A stretch of 64,000 bases of DNA from contig NZ_CP017886.1 of NCBI RefSeq assembly GCF_001874645.1, positions 1,798,001 through 1,862,000 of the forward strand, in the 5' to 3' direction. The translations under genes and the position numbers were made by a program. Under the pieces are notes generated by a model. It worked only from the letters and a program-made list of their open reading frames with translations, ran no database searches and had not been told where the DNA came from. Shown one piece after another: positions 53,369 to 63,026 of the stretch (positions are counted from its first letter, which is position 1; every line of letters starts with the position of its first letter). The stretch is from Pseudomonas frederiksbergensis. GTDB lineage: Bacteria; Pseudomonadota; Gammaproteobacteria; Pseudomonadales; Pseudomonadaceae.

Positions 53369-53699
53369 TCTGAACACCCTGCGCGCCAGCCTCAAGAGCG
53401 GTGAACATGCCTTCGCCGATACCCTGGCGTTCATCACCGCTGGCTATGATTACCAGCCACAAGCCTTCAACAACGGTGGCGTGGAAAACGCCGCGGGACA
53501 GAACGAAGGTTCGTGCAAGACCCTCGGCCTGGCGCTGCTGGAAGGCTTGAGCGATGAAGAGGCGCTGCTGGCGTTCGGCGAGCATTACCGCTCTGTGGTT
53601 GCCACGCCGGATGGCAGCGATCATGGCAACATCCGTGCGTTGATTGCGCAGGGTTTGGCCGGGGTGAAGTTCACGGCTCAGCCACTGACACGTCGCTGA
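53361..53699 (+). CDS. HopJ-type protein
   Basis: 112 residues. FADTLAFITAGYDYQPQAFN, NEGSCKTLGLALLEGLSDEE and FGEHYRSVVATPDGSDHGNI match the HopJ family. It is named after a Pseudomonas syringae type III effector candidate but is widespread in non-pathogens and probably an ordinary cytosolic protein. Overlaps DUF1244, so the two are coupled. Confidence 0.9.
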   Translation: MTDLNTLRASLKSGEHAFADTLAFITAGYDYQPQAFNNGGVENAAGQNEGSCKTLGLALLEGLSDEEALLAFGEHYRSVVATPDGSDHGNIRALIAQGLAGVKFTAQPLTRR

Positions 53700-53703
53700 T
53701 TCA

Positions 53704-53784
53704 AGATCAAAAGATCGCAGCCTGCGGCAGCGCCTACAGGTGTACACAAAACCATGTAGGAGCTGCCGCAGGCTGCGATCTTTT
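53704..53784. repeat. REP doublet (REPIN)
   Basis: GATCAAAAGATCGCAGCCTG to CGCCTACAG, then TGTAGGAGCTGCCGCAGG to GATCTTTT. Between the convergent HopJ-type and trxB genes. Confidence 0.9.
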
Positions 53785-53797
53785 TTGTGTCGGCCAC

Positions 53798-53824
53798 AAA
53801 AAACCGGCCTAGGCCGGTTTTTTT
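53798..53824. terminator. Bidirectional terminator of trxB and the DUF1244/HopJ unit
   Basis: AAAAAACCGGCC and GGCCGGTTTTTT around TA form a perfect self-complementary stem with A- and T-runs on both sides, 14 bases from the trxB stop. Confidence 0.85.
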
Positions 53825-53837
53825 CATTTCAACGACT

Positions 53838-55114
<1,277 letters not shown>

Positions 55115-55870
55115 ATGCCCGCACCCGTTCTGTCCGGCCCGCAATACCTGCGCGAGGGCCTGAAGCTGGTCTTGAGCCCTGGCCTGCGTTTGTTCGTGCT
55201 GTTGCCGCTGGCCATCAACCTGGTGCTGTTCGTCGGATTAATTTACTTCGCCGGCCATCAGTTCAGCCTGTGGGTCGACACCCTGATGCCTTCACTGCCG
55301 AGCTGGCTGAGTTTTCTCAGCTATGTGCTCTGGCCGCTGTTCGTGGTTCTGGTGGCGCTGATGGTGTTTTTCACCTTCACCCTGCTGGCCAACGTGATCG
55401 CTGCGCCCTTCAACGGTTTTCTCGCAGAGAAAGTCGAAGTGGTGGTGCGTGGCACTGACGACTTCCCGACCTTCAGCTGGGGCGAGCTGATCGCCATGAT
55501 CCCGCGCACCTTCGCCCGGGAGATGCGCAAACTCGGCTACTTCCTGCCCAGAGCCCTCGCGCTGCTGATCCTTTCATTCATCCCGGTGGTCAACCTGGTC
55601 GCTGCACCGCTGTGGTTATTGTTCGGCGTGTGGATGATGGCAATCCAGTACATCGACTACCCGGCGGATAACCACAAGCTTGGGTGGGATGAGATGCTCG
55701 CCTGGCTGCGCGAGAAGCGCTGGCAGAGTATGAGTTTTGGCGGGATCGTTTATCTGGCGCTGCTGATTCCGGTGGTCAACATCCTGATGATGCCGGCCGC
55801 CGTGGCAGGCGCAACGCTGTTTTGGGTGCGCGAGCGCGGCGCGGAAAACCTGGCGGCCAAGCCGGCCTGA
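55115..55870 (+). CDS. cysZ: Sulfate transporter CysZ
   Basis: 251 residues with four hydrophobic segments. CysZ/EI24 family: [55 protein letters not shown] and [20 protein letters not shown]. Proton-coupled sulfate uptake for cysteine synthesis. The start at 55115 has GGAG upstream and matches family lengths. cysNC at the window end belongs to the same pathway but is not adjacent. Confidence 0.92.
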   Translation: MPAPVLSGPQYLREGLKLVLSPGLRLFVLLPLAINLVLFVGLIYFAGHQFSLWVDTLMPSLPSWLSFLSYVLWPLFVVLVALMVFFTFTLLANVIAAPFNGFLAEKVEVVVRGTDDFPTFSWGELIAMIPRTFAREMRKLGYFLPRALALLILSFIPVVNLVAAPLWLLFGVWMMAIQYIDYPADNHKLGWDEMLAWLREKRWQSMSFGGIVYLALLIPVVNILMMPAAVAGATLFWVRERGAENLAAKPA

Positions 55871-55910
55871 TTGCGTCACAAATCCATCATCGCACTGACA
55901 CAATGGCGAC

Positions 55911-57146
55911 ATGGCCTCAGCCGACACTGAGGTCATGACGACAGCTCTGCATATCACTCTGATCACCGAAACCTTCCCTCCGGAAATCAACGGCGTAGCC
56001 AATACCCTTGGCCGTTTGTGCGATGGCCTGCGCGCGCGCGGGCACCGTGTAGAACTGGTGCGACCGCGCCAGGGCAGCGATCAAACCCGCCTCAGTGACG
56101 ACGAGTTGCTGCTCTGCCGCGGCTGGCCGCTGCCGGGTTACCCGGGACTGCAATGGGGCCAGTCGTCGATGCACAAATTACTGCGACGCTGGACGCGTCA
56201 TCGCCCGGACGTGCTCTACATCGCCACCGAAGGCCCGCTGGGTTTGTCGGCCTTGCGGGCGGCACGGCGGCTGGGTATTTCGGTGGTGAGTGGTTTTCAC
56301 ACCAACTTCCAGCAGTACTCCAGCCAGTACGGTCTCGGGCTCTTGACCCGGTTACTGACGCATTACCTGCGCGGGTTCCATAACCGCTCCAAACTGACGC
56401 TGGTACCCAGCGCCAGTCAGCGAATGGAGTTGGAGCGCCGACACTTTGAGCGTCTGGCGGTGCTGTCCCGCGGCGTCGACAGCCAACTGTTTCACCCGGC
56501 CAAACGGCTGGATTCGCTGCGTGAAAGCTGGGGGCTGAAAAACGACGATGTCGCGGTGATTCATGTCGGTCGGCTCGCTCAGGAAAAGAACCTGGGTCTG
56601 CTCAAACGCTGTTTCCAGACCTTGCAGTCGACTTATCCACAGCGCCGGATGAAGCTGATCGTGGTCGGTGATGGCCCGCAGCGAGCGATGCTGGAAAAGG
56701 AGCTGCCCGAGGCGATCTTCTGCGGCTCACAGCACGGCGAAGCCCTGGCCTGCCACTATGCGTCCGGGGATTTGTTTCTGTTTCCAAGCCTGACTGAAAC
56801 CTTCGGCAATGTGGTGCTCGAAGCCCTGGCCTCCGGGTTGGGTGTGGTGGCCTACGATCAGGCAGCCGCGGCTCAGCACATTCGCCATGGCTACAACGGC
56901 GTACTGGCGATGCCGGGGGACGTAGAGGCGTTTTGCGATGCCGCCCGTTGGCTGCTGGAAGAAACAGAAACCTTGCGCTGCGTACGACTCAACGCGCGTC
57001 AGCACGCCAGCCGGCAGGGTTGGGGGGCAATCATCGAGCAGTTTGAAGGGCAGTTGCGCGGGGCCTGCGAGGCGCAAGCTGGGGCACGGCCTTTGCTGGC
57101 CATGCCCCATTCGATCAAACCAGCGTCATCAACGCCTCACGACTGA
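55911..57146 (+). CDS. GT4-family glycosyltransferase (PimB/MgtA-like)
   Basis: 411 residues. N-terminal acceptor domain beginning ITLITETFPPEINGVANTLG, PDVLYIATEGPLGLSALRAA and FHTNFQQYSSQYG; C-terminal donor domain VIHVGRLAQEKNLGLLKRCF, FPSLTETFGNVVLEALASGL (EX7E). The sequence type is that of GDP-mannose-dependent alpha-mannosyltransferases. Start may instead be ATG 55935. Its last 32 bases overlap the convergent oxidoreductase gene. Confidence 0.88.
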   Translation: MASADTEVMTTALHITLITETFPPEINGVANTLGRLCDGLRARGHRVELVRPRQGSDQTRLSDDELLLCRGWPLPGYPGLQWGQSSMHKLLRRWTRHRPDVLYIATEGPLGLSALRAARRLGISVVSGFHTNFQQYSSQYGLGLLTRLLTHYLRGFHNRSKLTLVPSASQRMELERRHFERLAVLSRGVDSQLFHPAKRLDSLRESWGLKNDDVAVIHVGRLAQEKNLGLLKRCFQTLQSTYPQRRMKLIVVGDGPQRAMLEKELPEAIFCGSQHGEALACHYASGDLFLFPSLTETFGNVVLEALASGLGVVAYDQAAAAQHIRHGYNGVLAMPGDVEAFCDAARWLLEETETLRCVRLNARQHASRQGWGAIIEQFEGQLRGACEAQAGARPLLAMPHSIKPASSTPHD

Positions 57147-58218
57147 ACGGCAGGATGTCCTGCTCGCGACCCTCACGGACTTTCAGCGCCCAGTCCGGGT
57201 CGACCAGCAAGGCGCGACCCACGGCCACCAGGTCGAACTCATCGTTGTTCAAGCGTTCCAGCAGTTTCTCGAGGCTGGCCGGCTGTGCGATTTTGTCAGT
57301 GTTGACCATAAACTGCAGGAACTCACCGTCCAGCCCCACGCTGCCCACGGTGATGGTCGGCTTGCCCGTCAGTTTGCGGGTCCAGCCTGCCAGGTTCAAC
57401 TCGGAGCCGTCGAACTCCGGCTCCCAGAAACGCCGCGTCGAGCAGTGGAAAATATCCACGCCGGCATCGGACAGCGGCTGAAGAAATTCGCCCAACGCCT
57501 CCGGGGTTTGCACCAGACGCGCGGTGTAGTCCTGCTGCTTCCACTGGGAAAACCGGAAGATGATCGGGTAGTTCGGACCGACCGCCGCACGCACGGCCTG
57601 GATCAACTCGATGGCGAAACGCGAACGATTGGCCAGGCTGCCACCGTATTCGTCGGTGCGCTGGTTGCTGCCCTCCCAGAAGAACTGGTCGACCAGATAG
57701 CCATGGGCGCCGTGGATCTCGACGCCATCCATGCCAATGCTCTGCGCATCTTTGGCGGCTTGGGCGAACGCTGCGATCACGTCTTGAATGTCCTGCTTGG
57801 TCATGCCGTGAACCACGACCTGACCGTCCTTGAGTTTTTCCGATGGCCCGTAGCCCGGCACGCTGGCGTCCGGTTCGGTGCCGATGCGCCGTACGCTGCC
57901 AACATGCCACAATTGCGGAACGATCTTGCCGCCTTCGGCATGCACCGCATCCACGACTTTTTTCCAGCCGGCCAACGCCGCTTCGCCGTAAAAGTGCGGA
58001 ACGTTCGGGTAACCGTTGGAGGCCTTGTGGCCCACCGTGGTGCCCTCGGTGATGATCAGACCCACACCCGCGGCGGCGCGGCGGCGGTAGTACTCGATGA
58101 CGTTCGAATTCGGCACGCCACCCGGGGAAAACGAACGGGTCATCGGCGCCATGACCACACGGGTCGGCAACTCCAGGGCGCCGAGGTTGAACGGTTTGAA
58201 CAAGGCTTTGACAGGCAT
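57115..58218 (-). CDS. Old yellow enzyme-type NADH:flavin oxidoreductase
   Basis: 367 residues from ATG 58218 (GGAG 6 bases before it). FMN TIM barrel: LFKPFNLGALELPTRVVMAP, MTRSFSPGGVPNSNVIEYY, IITEGTTVGHKASNGYPNVP, QLWHVGSVRR, VEIHGAHGYLVDQFFW (substrate His pair shifted to HGAH), DEYGGSLANRSRF and a C-terminal LVAVGRALLVDPDW. Probably an ene-reductase acting on activated alkenes. Convergent with the glycosyltransferase gene with a 32-base overlap of coding ends. Confidence 0.9.
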   Translation of the reverse strand: MPVKALFKPFNLGALELPTRVVMAPMTRSFSPGGVPNSNVIEYYRRRAAAGVGLIITEGTTVGHKASNGYPNVPHFYGEAALAGWKKVVDAVHAEGGKIVPQLWHVGSVRRIGTEPDASVPGYGPSEKLKDGQVVVHGMTKQDIQDVIAAFAQAAKDAQSIGMDGVEIHGAHGYLVDQFFWEGSNQRTDEYGGSLANRSRFAIELIQAVRAAVGPNYPIIFRFSQWKQQDYTARLVQTPEALGEFLQPLSDAGVDIFHCSTRRFWEPEFDGSELNLAGWTRKLTGKPTITVGSVGLDGEFLQFMVNTDKIAQPASLEKLLERLNNDEFDLVAVGRALLVDPDWALKVREGREQDILPFSREALMTLV

Positions 58219-58318
58219 GCGGCACTCCATGGAGAGGCGAGGTTTATGACGGCGATAATATGGAGCGTGCAAGGTTTTGCGAAGCACTATTGATTTGGGT
58301 GATTAAAGGGTAGAAGCG

Positions 58319-58391
58319 AAAAGATCGCAGGCTACGCCAGCTCCTACGGATCAACGCTACTTGTAGGAGCTGCCGCAGGCTGCGATCTTTT
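58319..58391. repeat. REP doublet (REPIN)
   Basis: AAAAGATCGCAGGCTACGCC to CTCCTACGG, then TGTAGGAGCTGCCGCAGG to GATCTTTTGA. Ends 6 bases from the glutathione peroxidase stop. Confidence 0.9.
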
Positions 58392-58396
58392 GATGT

Positions 58397-58879
58397 TCAG
58401 ACCAGGGCTTTTTCGATCGCCTGAACGATCGTCGGATCATCCGGCGCAGTACGTGGCGAGAAACGGGCCAGCACGCGACCATCTTTACCCAAGAGGAATT
58501 TCTCGAAGTTCCAGGTGATGTCACCCGGGAATTCCGCGCCCTCACCCGCCAACAACCGGTACAGCTGATGGCGATCGTGACCGTTGACTTCCAGCTTGCT
58601 GGACAGCGGAAAGGTCACGCCATAGTTGAGACTGCAGAACTCTTTGATCTCGTTTTCAGTGCCTGGCTCTTGCCCGGCAAACTGGTTGCACGGCAAACCC
58701 AGCACACTGAAGCCTTTGCCCTTGAATTGCTGGTAGAGGTTTTCCAGAGCGGCGTACTGTGGGGTCAATCCACACTTGGAGGCGACGTTGACCACCAGCA
58801 CGACGTGCCCTTTGAAGGGCGCCAGAGGCAACTCCTGGCCATCCAAAGCTTTCAATGTAAGGTCGTGAAAAGCACTCAT
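58397..58879 (-). CDS. Glutathione/thioredoxin peroxidase
   Basis: 160 residues from ATG 58879 with GGAG before it. Catalytic tetrad visible: Cys in VNVASKCGLTPQYAAL, Gln in GLPCNQFAGQEPGT, Trp and Asn in ITWNFEKFLLGKDG. The catalytic residue is Cys, not selenocysteine, and the CNQF Cys can act as the resolving residue, so thioredoxin is the likelier reductant. Reduces hydrogen and lipid peroxides. Confidence 0.92.
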   Translation of the reverse strand: MSAFHDLTLKALDGQELPLAPFKGHVVLVVNVASKCGLTPQYAALENLYQQFKGKGFSVLGLPCNQFAGQEPGTENEIKEFCSLNYGVTFPLSSKLEVNGHDRHQLYRLLAGEGAEFPGDITWNFEKFLLGKDGRVLARFSPRTAPDDPTIVQAIEKALV

Positions 58880-58951
58880 GACGGACTCCAAATTTCCCGT
58901 GTTCTTCTCGAAACAGCCACTTGGCGATGTCGCCAAGGACCGCCGCGGACT

Positions 58952-58977
58952 AAAAAGGCGCCCCTCGGGCGCCTCTC
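58952..58977 (-). terminator. Terminator of slyD
   Basis: Read on the minus strand: GAGGCGCCC, loop GA, GGGGCGCCTT and a T-run. Lies 28 bases downstream of the slyD stop. Confidence 0.8.
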
Positions 58978-59004
58978 CAGTTCTCGAAAGCTTAGCGCAG
59001 AAAA

Positions 59005-59490
59005 TCAGTGGTGATGGCCACCTTCGCCATGGACGTGACCATGAGCGATTTCTTCCTGGCTGGCATCACGGATGTCGATGATTTTGACCTGGAAGGTCAA
59101 ACGCTGGCCGGCCAACGGGTGGTTGCCGTCAACGGTCACGTCGTCGCCGTCCAGATCACGGATGGTGACGATTTGCATCTGGCCGTCTGGCGCGGAAGCG
59201 TGGAACTGCATGCCCACTTCCAGTTCGTCGACGCCTTCGAACATGCTGCGGCTCAGAGTGCTGACCAGTTCGGCAGCGTATTCGCCGTAGGCATCTTCAG
59301 GTTCTACGGAGACTTTCAGTTCTTCACCAACGGCTTTGCCTTCCAGAGCCTTTTCCAGGCCAGGAATGATGTTACCTGCGCCTTGCAGGTAGACCAGCGG
59401 CGCGCCGCCGGCGGAGCTGTCGATGACCTCACCAGCGTCGTTGGTCAGGGTATAGTCGATGGAGACAGCCTTATTGGCGGCGATCAGCAT
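59005..59490 (-). CDS. slyD: FKBP-type peptidyl-prolyl isomerase SlyD
   Basis: 161 residues. FKBP domain split by an IF insert: IDYTLTNDAGEVIDSSAGGA, YLQGAGNIIPGLEKALEGK, VSVEPEDAYGEYAAEL, VDGNHPLAGQRLTFQVKIID, and a short His-rich tail GHVHGEGGHHH that can bind nickel. Folding catalyst, chaperone and metal carrier. Confidence 0.94.
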   Translation of the reverse strand: MLIAANKAVSIDYTLTNDAGEVIDSSAGGAPLVYLQGAGNIIPGLEKALEGKAVGEELKVSVEPEDAYGEYAAELVSTLSRSMFEGVDELEVGMQFHASAPDGQMQIVTIRDLDGDDVTVDGNHPLAGQRLTFQVKIIDIRDASQEEIAHGHVHGEGGHHH

Positions 59491-59797
59491 GGGGCGAGAC
59501 CTTTTGCATAGGAATATAGAAAGACCAAGTTTAGCGAAGCAAACGCCTGAAAGCGAACGGAACCCGGACGGACGGGTCGCTTCGACAGGGTCGACGATCC
59601 AAGGCTTCCATCAGGACGAGGACGGACACTGGGTTGTCGAGCTTTCCTGCGGCCATACCCAGCATCTGCGCCACCAGCCACCGTGGCAATCACGGGCCTG
59701 GGTGCTGGCCCCTGCCAAACGTATTGAAAAAATAGGCCAACCCTTTGATTGCGGTTGGTGCGCTCAAGGCTCGGTTAGCGATAACCTTGACGCCTGA
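59489..59797 (+). CDS. DUF3565 protein
   Basis: 102 residues from ATG 59489, but the start is uncertain: the domain (IQGFHQDEDGHWVVELSCGH to GWC) begins only about residue 37, the first part overlaps the slyD promoter, and no clear ribosome site is seen. Conserved CGHTQHLRHQPPW and FDCGWC suggest a small zinc-binding domain. Just upstream of pta on the same strand. Function unknown. Confidence 0.75.
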   Translation: MGRDLLHRNIERPSLAKQTPESERNPDGRVASTGSTIQGFHQDEDGHWVVELSCGHTQHLRHQPPWQSRAWVLAPAKRIEKIGQPFDCGWCAQGSVSDNLDA

Positions 59798-59856
59798 TTT
59801 CGGCAGACAGTCAGATATAGGCCGTCGCCATTGCCATGCACCTCCAGAGAATCCGC

Positions 59857-61956
59857 ATGCAAACTTTTTTTATCGCGCCCACCGATTTTGGTGTGGGTCT
59901 GACCTCCATCAGCCTCGGGCTGGTGCGTACCCTTGAGCGAGCCGGCCTGAAAGTCGGCTTCTTCAAACCGATTGCCCAGCCACATCCAGGCGACACCGGG
60001 CCTGAACGCTCCACCGAACTGGTGGCCCGCACCCACGGTCTGAAGCCGCCGCAGCCGCTGGGCCTGGCCCACGTCGAACGGATGCTCGGCGACGGTCAGC
60101 TGGATGAGTTGCTGGAAGAAATCATCACCCTGTACCAGCAAGCCGCCATTGGCAAAGACGTGCTGATCGTCGAAGGCATGGTCCCGACCCGCAGCGCCAG
60201 CTACGCCGCACGAGTCAACCTGCACTTGGCGAAAAGCCTGGATGCCGAGGTGATTCTGGTCTCGGCGCCGGAAAACGAAGTGCTCACCGAACTGTCTGGC
60301 CGAGTGGAGTTGCAGGCGCAATTGTTCGGCGGTCCGAAGGACCCAAAAGTGCTCGGCGTGATCCTTAACAAAGTGCGTACTGATGAAAGCATGGAGGCTT
60401 TCGCCGCCCGCTTGAAGGAACACTCGCCCTTGCTGCGCAGCGGCGACTTCCGGCTGCTTGGCTGCATTCCGTTCCAGCCGGAACTGAACGCGCCGCGCAC
60501 CCGCGACGTGGCAGACCTGATGGGCGCTCAGGTGCTCAATGCCGGCGACTACGAAACCCGGCGCATGACCAAGATCATCATTTGTGCCCGCACCATGCGC
60601 AACACGGTCGAACTGCTCAAACCCGGCGTGCTGGTGGTGACCCCCGGCGATCGCGACGACATCATCCTTGCCGTCAGCCTCGCGGCGATGAATGGCGTGC
60701 CGCTGGCCGGGCTGTTGCTGACCAGCGACACCCTGCCTGACCCACGGATCATGGACCTCTGCCGAGGTGCCTTGCAGGCTGGTCTGCCCGTGTTGTCGGT
60801 GAGCACTGGCTCCTACGACACCGCCAACCAATTGAACGGTTTGAACAAGGAAATCCCGATCGACGACCGCGAGCGTGCGGAGATCATCACCGATTTCGTC
60901 GCCAGCCACCTCGACGCCAACTGGTTGCACCAACGCTGCGGTACGCCGCGTGAAATGCGCCTGTCGCCGGCGGTGTTCCGCTATCAACTGATCCAACGCG
61001 CCCAGGCTGCCAACAAACGCATTGTCCTGCCTGAGGGCAGTGAGCCGTTGACGGTGCAGGCGGCGGCGATCTGCCAGGCGCGCGGCATTGCTCGCTGTGT
61101 GTTACTGGCCAAACCCGAAGACGTGCAAGCGGTCGCGCGTGCCCAGGGTATCGAGTTGCCTGAGGGCCTGGAGATTCTCGATCCGGACCTGATCCGTCAG
61201 CGCTATGTCGAGCCGATGGTCGCGCTGCGCAAGACCAAAAGCCTCAACGCTCCAATGGCCGAGCAACAACTGGAAGACACCGTGGTGATCGGCACCATGA
61301 TGCTGGCGCTGGATGAAGTCGACGGGCTGGTGTCCGGGGTCATTCACTCCACCGCCAATACCATTCGCCCGGCGTTGCAATTGATCAAGACCGCCCCCGG
61401 TTGCACGCTGGTGTCGTCGGTATTTTTCATGCTGTTCCCGGAGGAAGTGCTGGTCTACGGCGACTGCATCATGAACCCGCACCCGAGCGCCAGCGAGCTG
61501 GCCGAAATCGCCCTGCAAAGCGCCGACTCTGCCGCAGCCTTCGGGATCACGCCACGGGTGGCGATGCTCAGCTATTCCAGCGGTGAGTCGGCCAGCGGCG
61601 AAGAAGTCGAGAAAGTCCGCGAGGCCACTCTGCTCGCCCACGAAGCGCAAAACGCGCTGCTGATCGACGGGCCGTTGCAGTACGACGCCGCGGCCAACGC
61701 AGACGTGGCCCGACAATTGGCGCCGAACAGTCAGGTAGCCGGTCGCGCGACGGTGTTCATTTTCCCCGACCTGAACACCGGTAACACCACCCACAAAGCC
61801 GTGCAACGCAGCGCCGACTGCGTCAGCCTCGGGCCGATGCTGCAAGGCCTGCGCAAACCGGTCAATGATTTGCCACGCGGCGCTCAGGTCGACGACATCG
61901 TCTACACCATTGCCCTGACTGCGATTCAAGCCGCCAACCGACCTATGGATGTTTAA
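59857..61956 (+). CDS. pta: Phosphate acetyltransferase Pta
   Basis: 699 residues, the long form: N-terminal DRTGG/BioD-like P-loop domain (FFIAPTDFGVGLTSISLGL), a DRTGG domain (about 215-330) and the catalytic PTA_PTB domain (about 380-695; RIVLPEGSEPLTVQAAAICQ, DGLVSGVIHSTANTIRPALQ, YSSGESASGEEVEKVREAT, IFPDLNTGNTTHKAVQRSA). Interconverts acetyl-CoA and acetyl phosphate. The start at 59857 fits the family N-terminus. ackA is not beside it in this window. Confidence 0.94.
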   Translation: MQTFFIAPTDFGVGLTSISLGLVRTLERAGLKVGFFKPIAQPHPGDTGPERSTELVARTHGLKPPQPLGLAHVERMLGDGQLDELLEEIITLYQQAAIGKDVLIVEGMVPTRSASYAARVNLHLAKSLDAEVILVSAPENEVLTELSGRVELQAQLFGGPKDPKVLGVILNKVRTDESMEAFAARLKEHSPLLRSGDFRLLGCIPFQPELNAPRTRDVADLMGAQVLNAGDYETRRMTKIIICARTMRNTVELLKPGVLVVTPGDRDDIILAVSLAAMNGVPLAGLLLTSDTLPDPRIMDLCRGALQAGLPVLSVSTGSYDTANQLNGLNKEIPIDDRERAEIITDFVASHLDANWLHQRCGTPREMRLSPAVFRYQLIQRAQAANKRIVLPEGSEPLTVQAAAICQARGIARCVLLAKPEDVQAVARAQGIELPEGLEILDPDLIRQRYVEPMVALRKTKSLNAPMAEQQLEDTVVIGTMMLALDEVDGLVSGVIHSTANTIRPALQLIKTAPGCTLVSSVFFMLFPEEVLVYGDCIMNPHPSASELAEIALQSADSAAAFGITPRVAMLSYSSGESASGEEVEKVREATLLAHEAQNALLIDGPLQYDAAANADVARQLAPNSQVAGRATVFIFPDLNTGNTTHKAVQRSADCVSLGPMLQGLRKPVNDLPRGAQVDDIVYTIALTAIQAANRPMDV

Positions 61957-62862
61957 ATGCTGGACTTTCTACCTGCACCCTTGCGAGGCGTGATCGCCTC
62001 GCTGTTGTTGGCACTGAACACTATCGTCTGCTGCACACCGCTGTTTGTCGTGGCGATCTTCAAATTACTGCTGCCCTTCCCCATCGCACAGCGCTTTACC
62101 GACTGGCTGATGAGCCACATCCATGAAGCCTGGATCAGCAACAACAAGGCCTGGATGGACTTGCTCGGGCACACGCGCTGGAAGCTCAGCGGGCTCGAAG
62201 GCCTGGACTATCAGCACTCGTACCTGATCACCAGCAACCACCAGAGCTGGGTCGACATCATGGTGTTGCAATACGTGCTCAACCGCCGGATTCGCCCGTT
62301 GAAGTTCTTCCTCAAGCAAGAGCTGATCTGGGTACCGGTGATTGGTCTGGCGTGGTGGGCACTGGGCTTCCCGTTCATGAAACGCTACTCCAAGGCCTAT
62401 CTGGAAAAACACCCGGAGAAGAAAGGCAAGGACCTGGAAACCACGCGCAAGACCTGCGACAAGTTCCGCAATAACCCGGTGGGGATTTTCAACTTCGTCG
62501 AAGGCACACGTTTTACCGAAGGCAAGCATGCACAACAGCAATCGCCGTTCCGTCACCTGCTCAAGCCCAAGGCTGGCGGTATCGCGTTTGTGCTGGATGC
62601 CATGGGCGAGCAGTTGGAAGCCATCGTCAACGTGACCATTCACTACCCGGCCGGGCGCCCCGGTTATTGGGACCTGCTGTGCGGCAACGTGAAAGACGTG
62701 GTGGTGCACTTTCAGGCGCTGAAGATCCCGCCGCAATTCATCGGCAAGAACTACGACCAGGATGGCATGTACCGCCTGGAGTTCCAGGGCTGGATCAACC
62801 AGTTATGGGAAGACAAGGATGCGCTGCTGGAACAGATGCATCGGGAGAATCCAAGAGCCTGA
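61957..62862 (+). CDS. PlsC-type acyltransferase (YihG-like)
   Basis: 301 residues starting on the base after the pta stop. N-terminal membrane segment, then HX4D motif SNHQSWVDIMVLQY, FFLKQELIWVPVIGLAWW, NFVEGTRFTEGKH and the FVLDAMGEQ region: lysophosphatidic acid acyltransferase type of the YihG branch. Inner-membrane phospholipid synthesis or remodelling. Stop abuts a REP doublet. Confidence 0.9.
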   Translation: MLDFLPAPLRGVIASLLLALNTIVCCTPLFVVAIFKLLLPFPIAQRFTDWLMSHIHEAWISNNKAWMDLLGHTRWKLSGLEGLDYQHSYLITSNHQSWVDIMVLQYVLNRRIRPLKFFLKQELIWVPVIGLAWWALGFPFMKRYSKAYLEKHPEKKGKDLETTRKTCDKFRNNPVGIFNFVEGTRFTEGKHAQQQSPFRHLLKPKAGGIAFVLDAMGEQLEAIVNVTIHYPAGRPGYWDLLCGNVKDVVVHFQALKIPPQFIGKNYDQDGMYRLEFQGWINQLWEDKDALLEQMHRENPRA

Positions 62863-62954
62863 GATCAAAAGATCGCAGGCTTCGCCAGCTCCTACGGGTG
62901 TACGCCGCCCCCCTGTAGAAGCTGCCGAAGGTTCGGGCCGCGTTCGGACGATCC
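62863..62954. repeat. REP doublet (REPIN)
   Basis: GATCAAAAGATCGCAGGC to CTCCTACGGG, then TGTAGAAGCTGCCGAAGG with the long variant ending CGGGCCGCGTTCGGACGATC. Confidence 0.85.
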
Positions 62955-62972
62955 TGGCAATCCAAAGGACAC

Positions 62973-63010
62973 AAAAAAACCCGCAGATGATTGCTCATCG
63001 GCGGGTTTTT
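62973..63010. terminator. Bidirectional terminator, acyltransferase and cysNC
   Basis: AAAAAACCCGC-A-GATGA, loop TTGC, TCATC-G-GCGGGTTTTT: strong stem with A- and T-runs, 16 bases from the cysNC stop. Confidence 0.85.
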
Positions 63011-63026
63011 CATGACCGGCTAACGC

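Noticed and set aside
56938..58293. 451-codon plus-strand frame across the old yellow enzyme gene
   Set aside because: Shadow frame; the minus strand carries clear FMN-barrel motifs.
58397..58879. Selenocysteine at the glutathione peroxidase active site
   Set aside because: The codon encodes Cys (SKCGLTPQY); there is no in-frame TGA.
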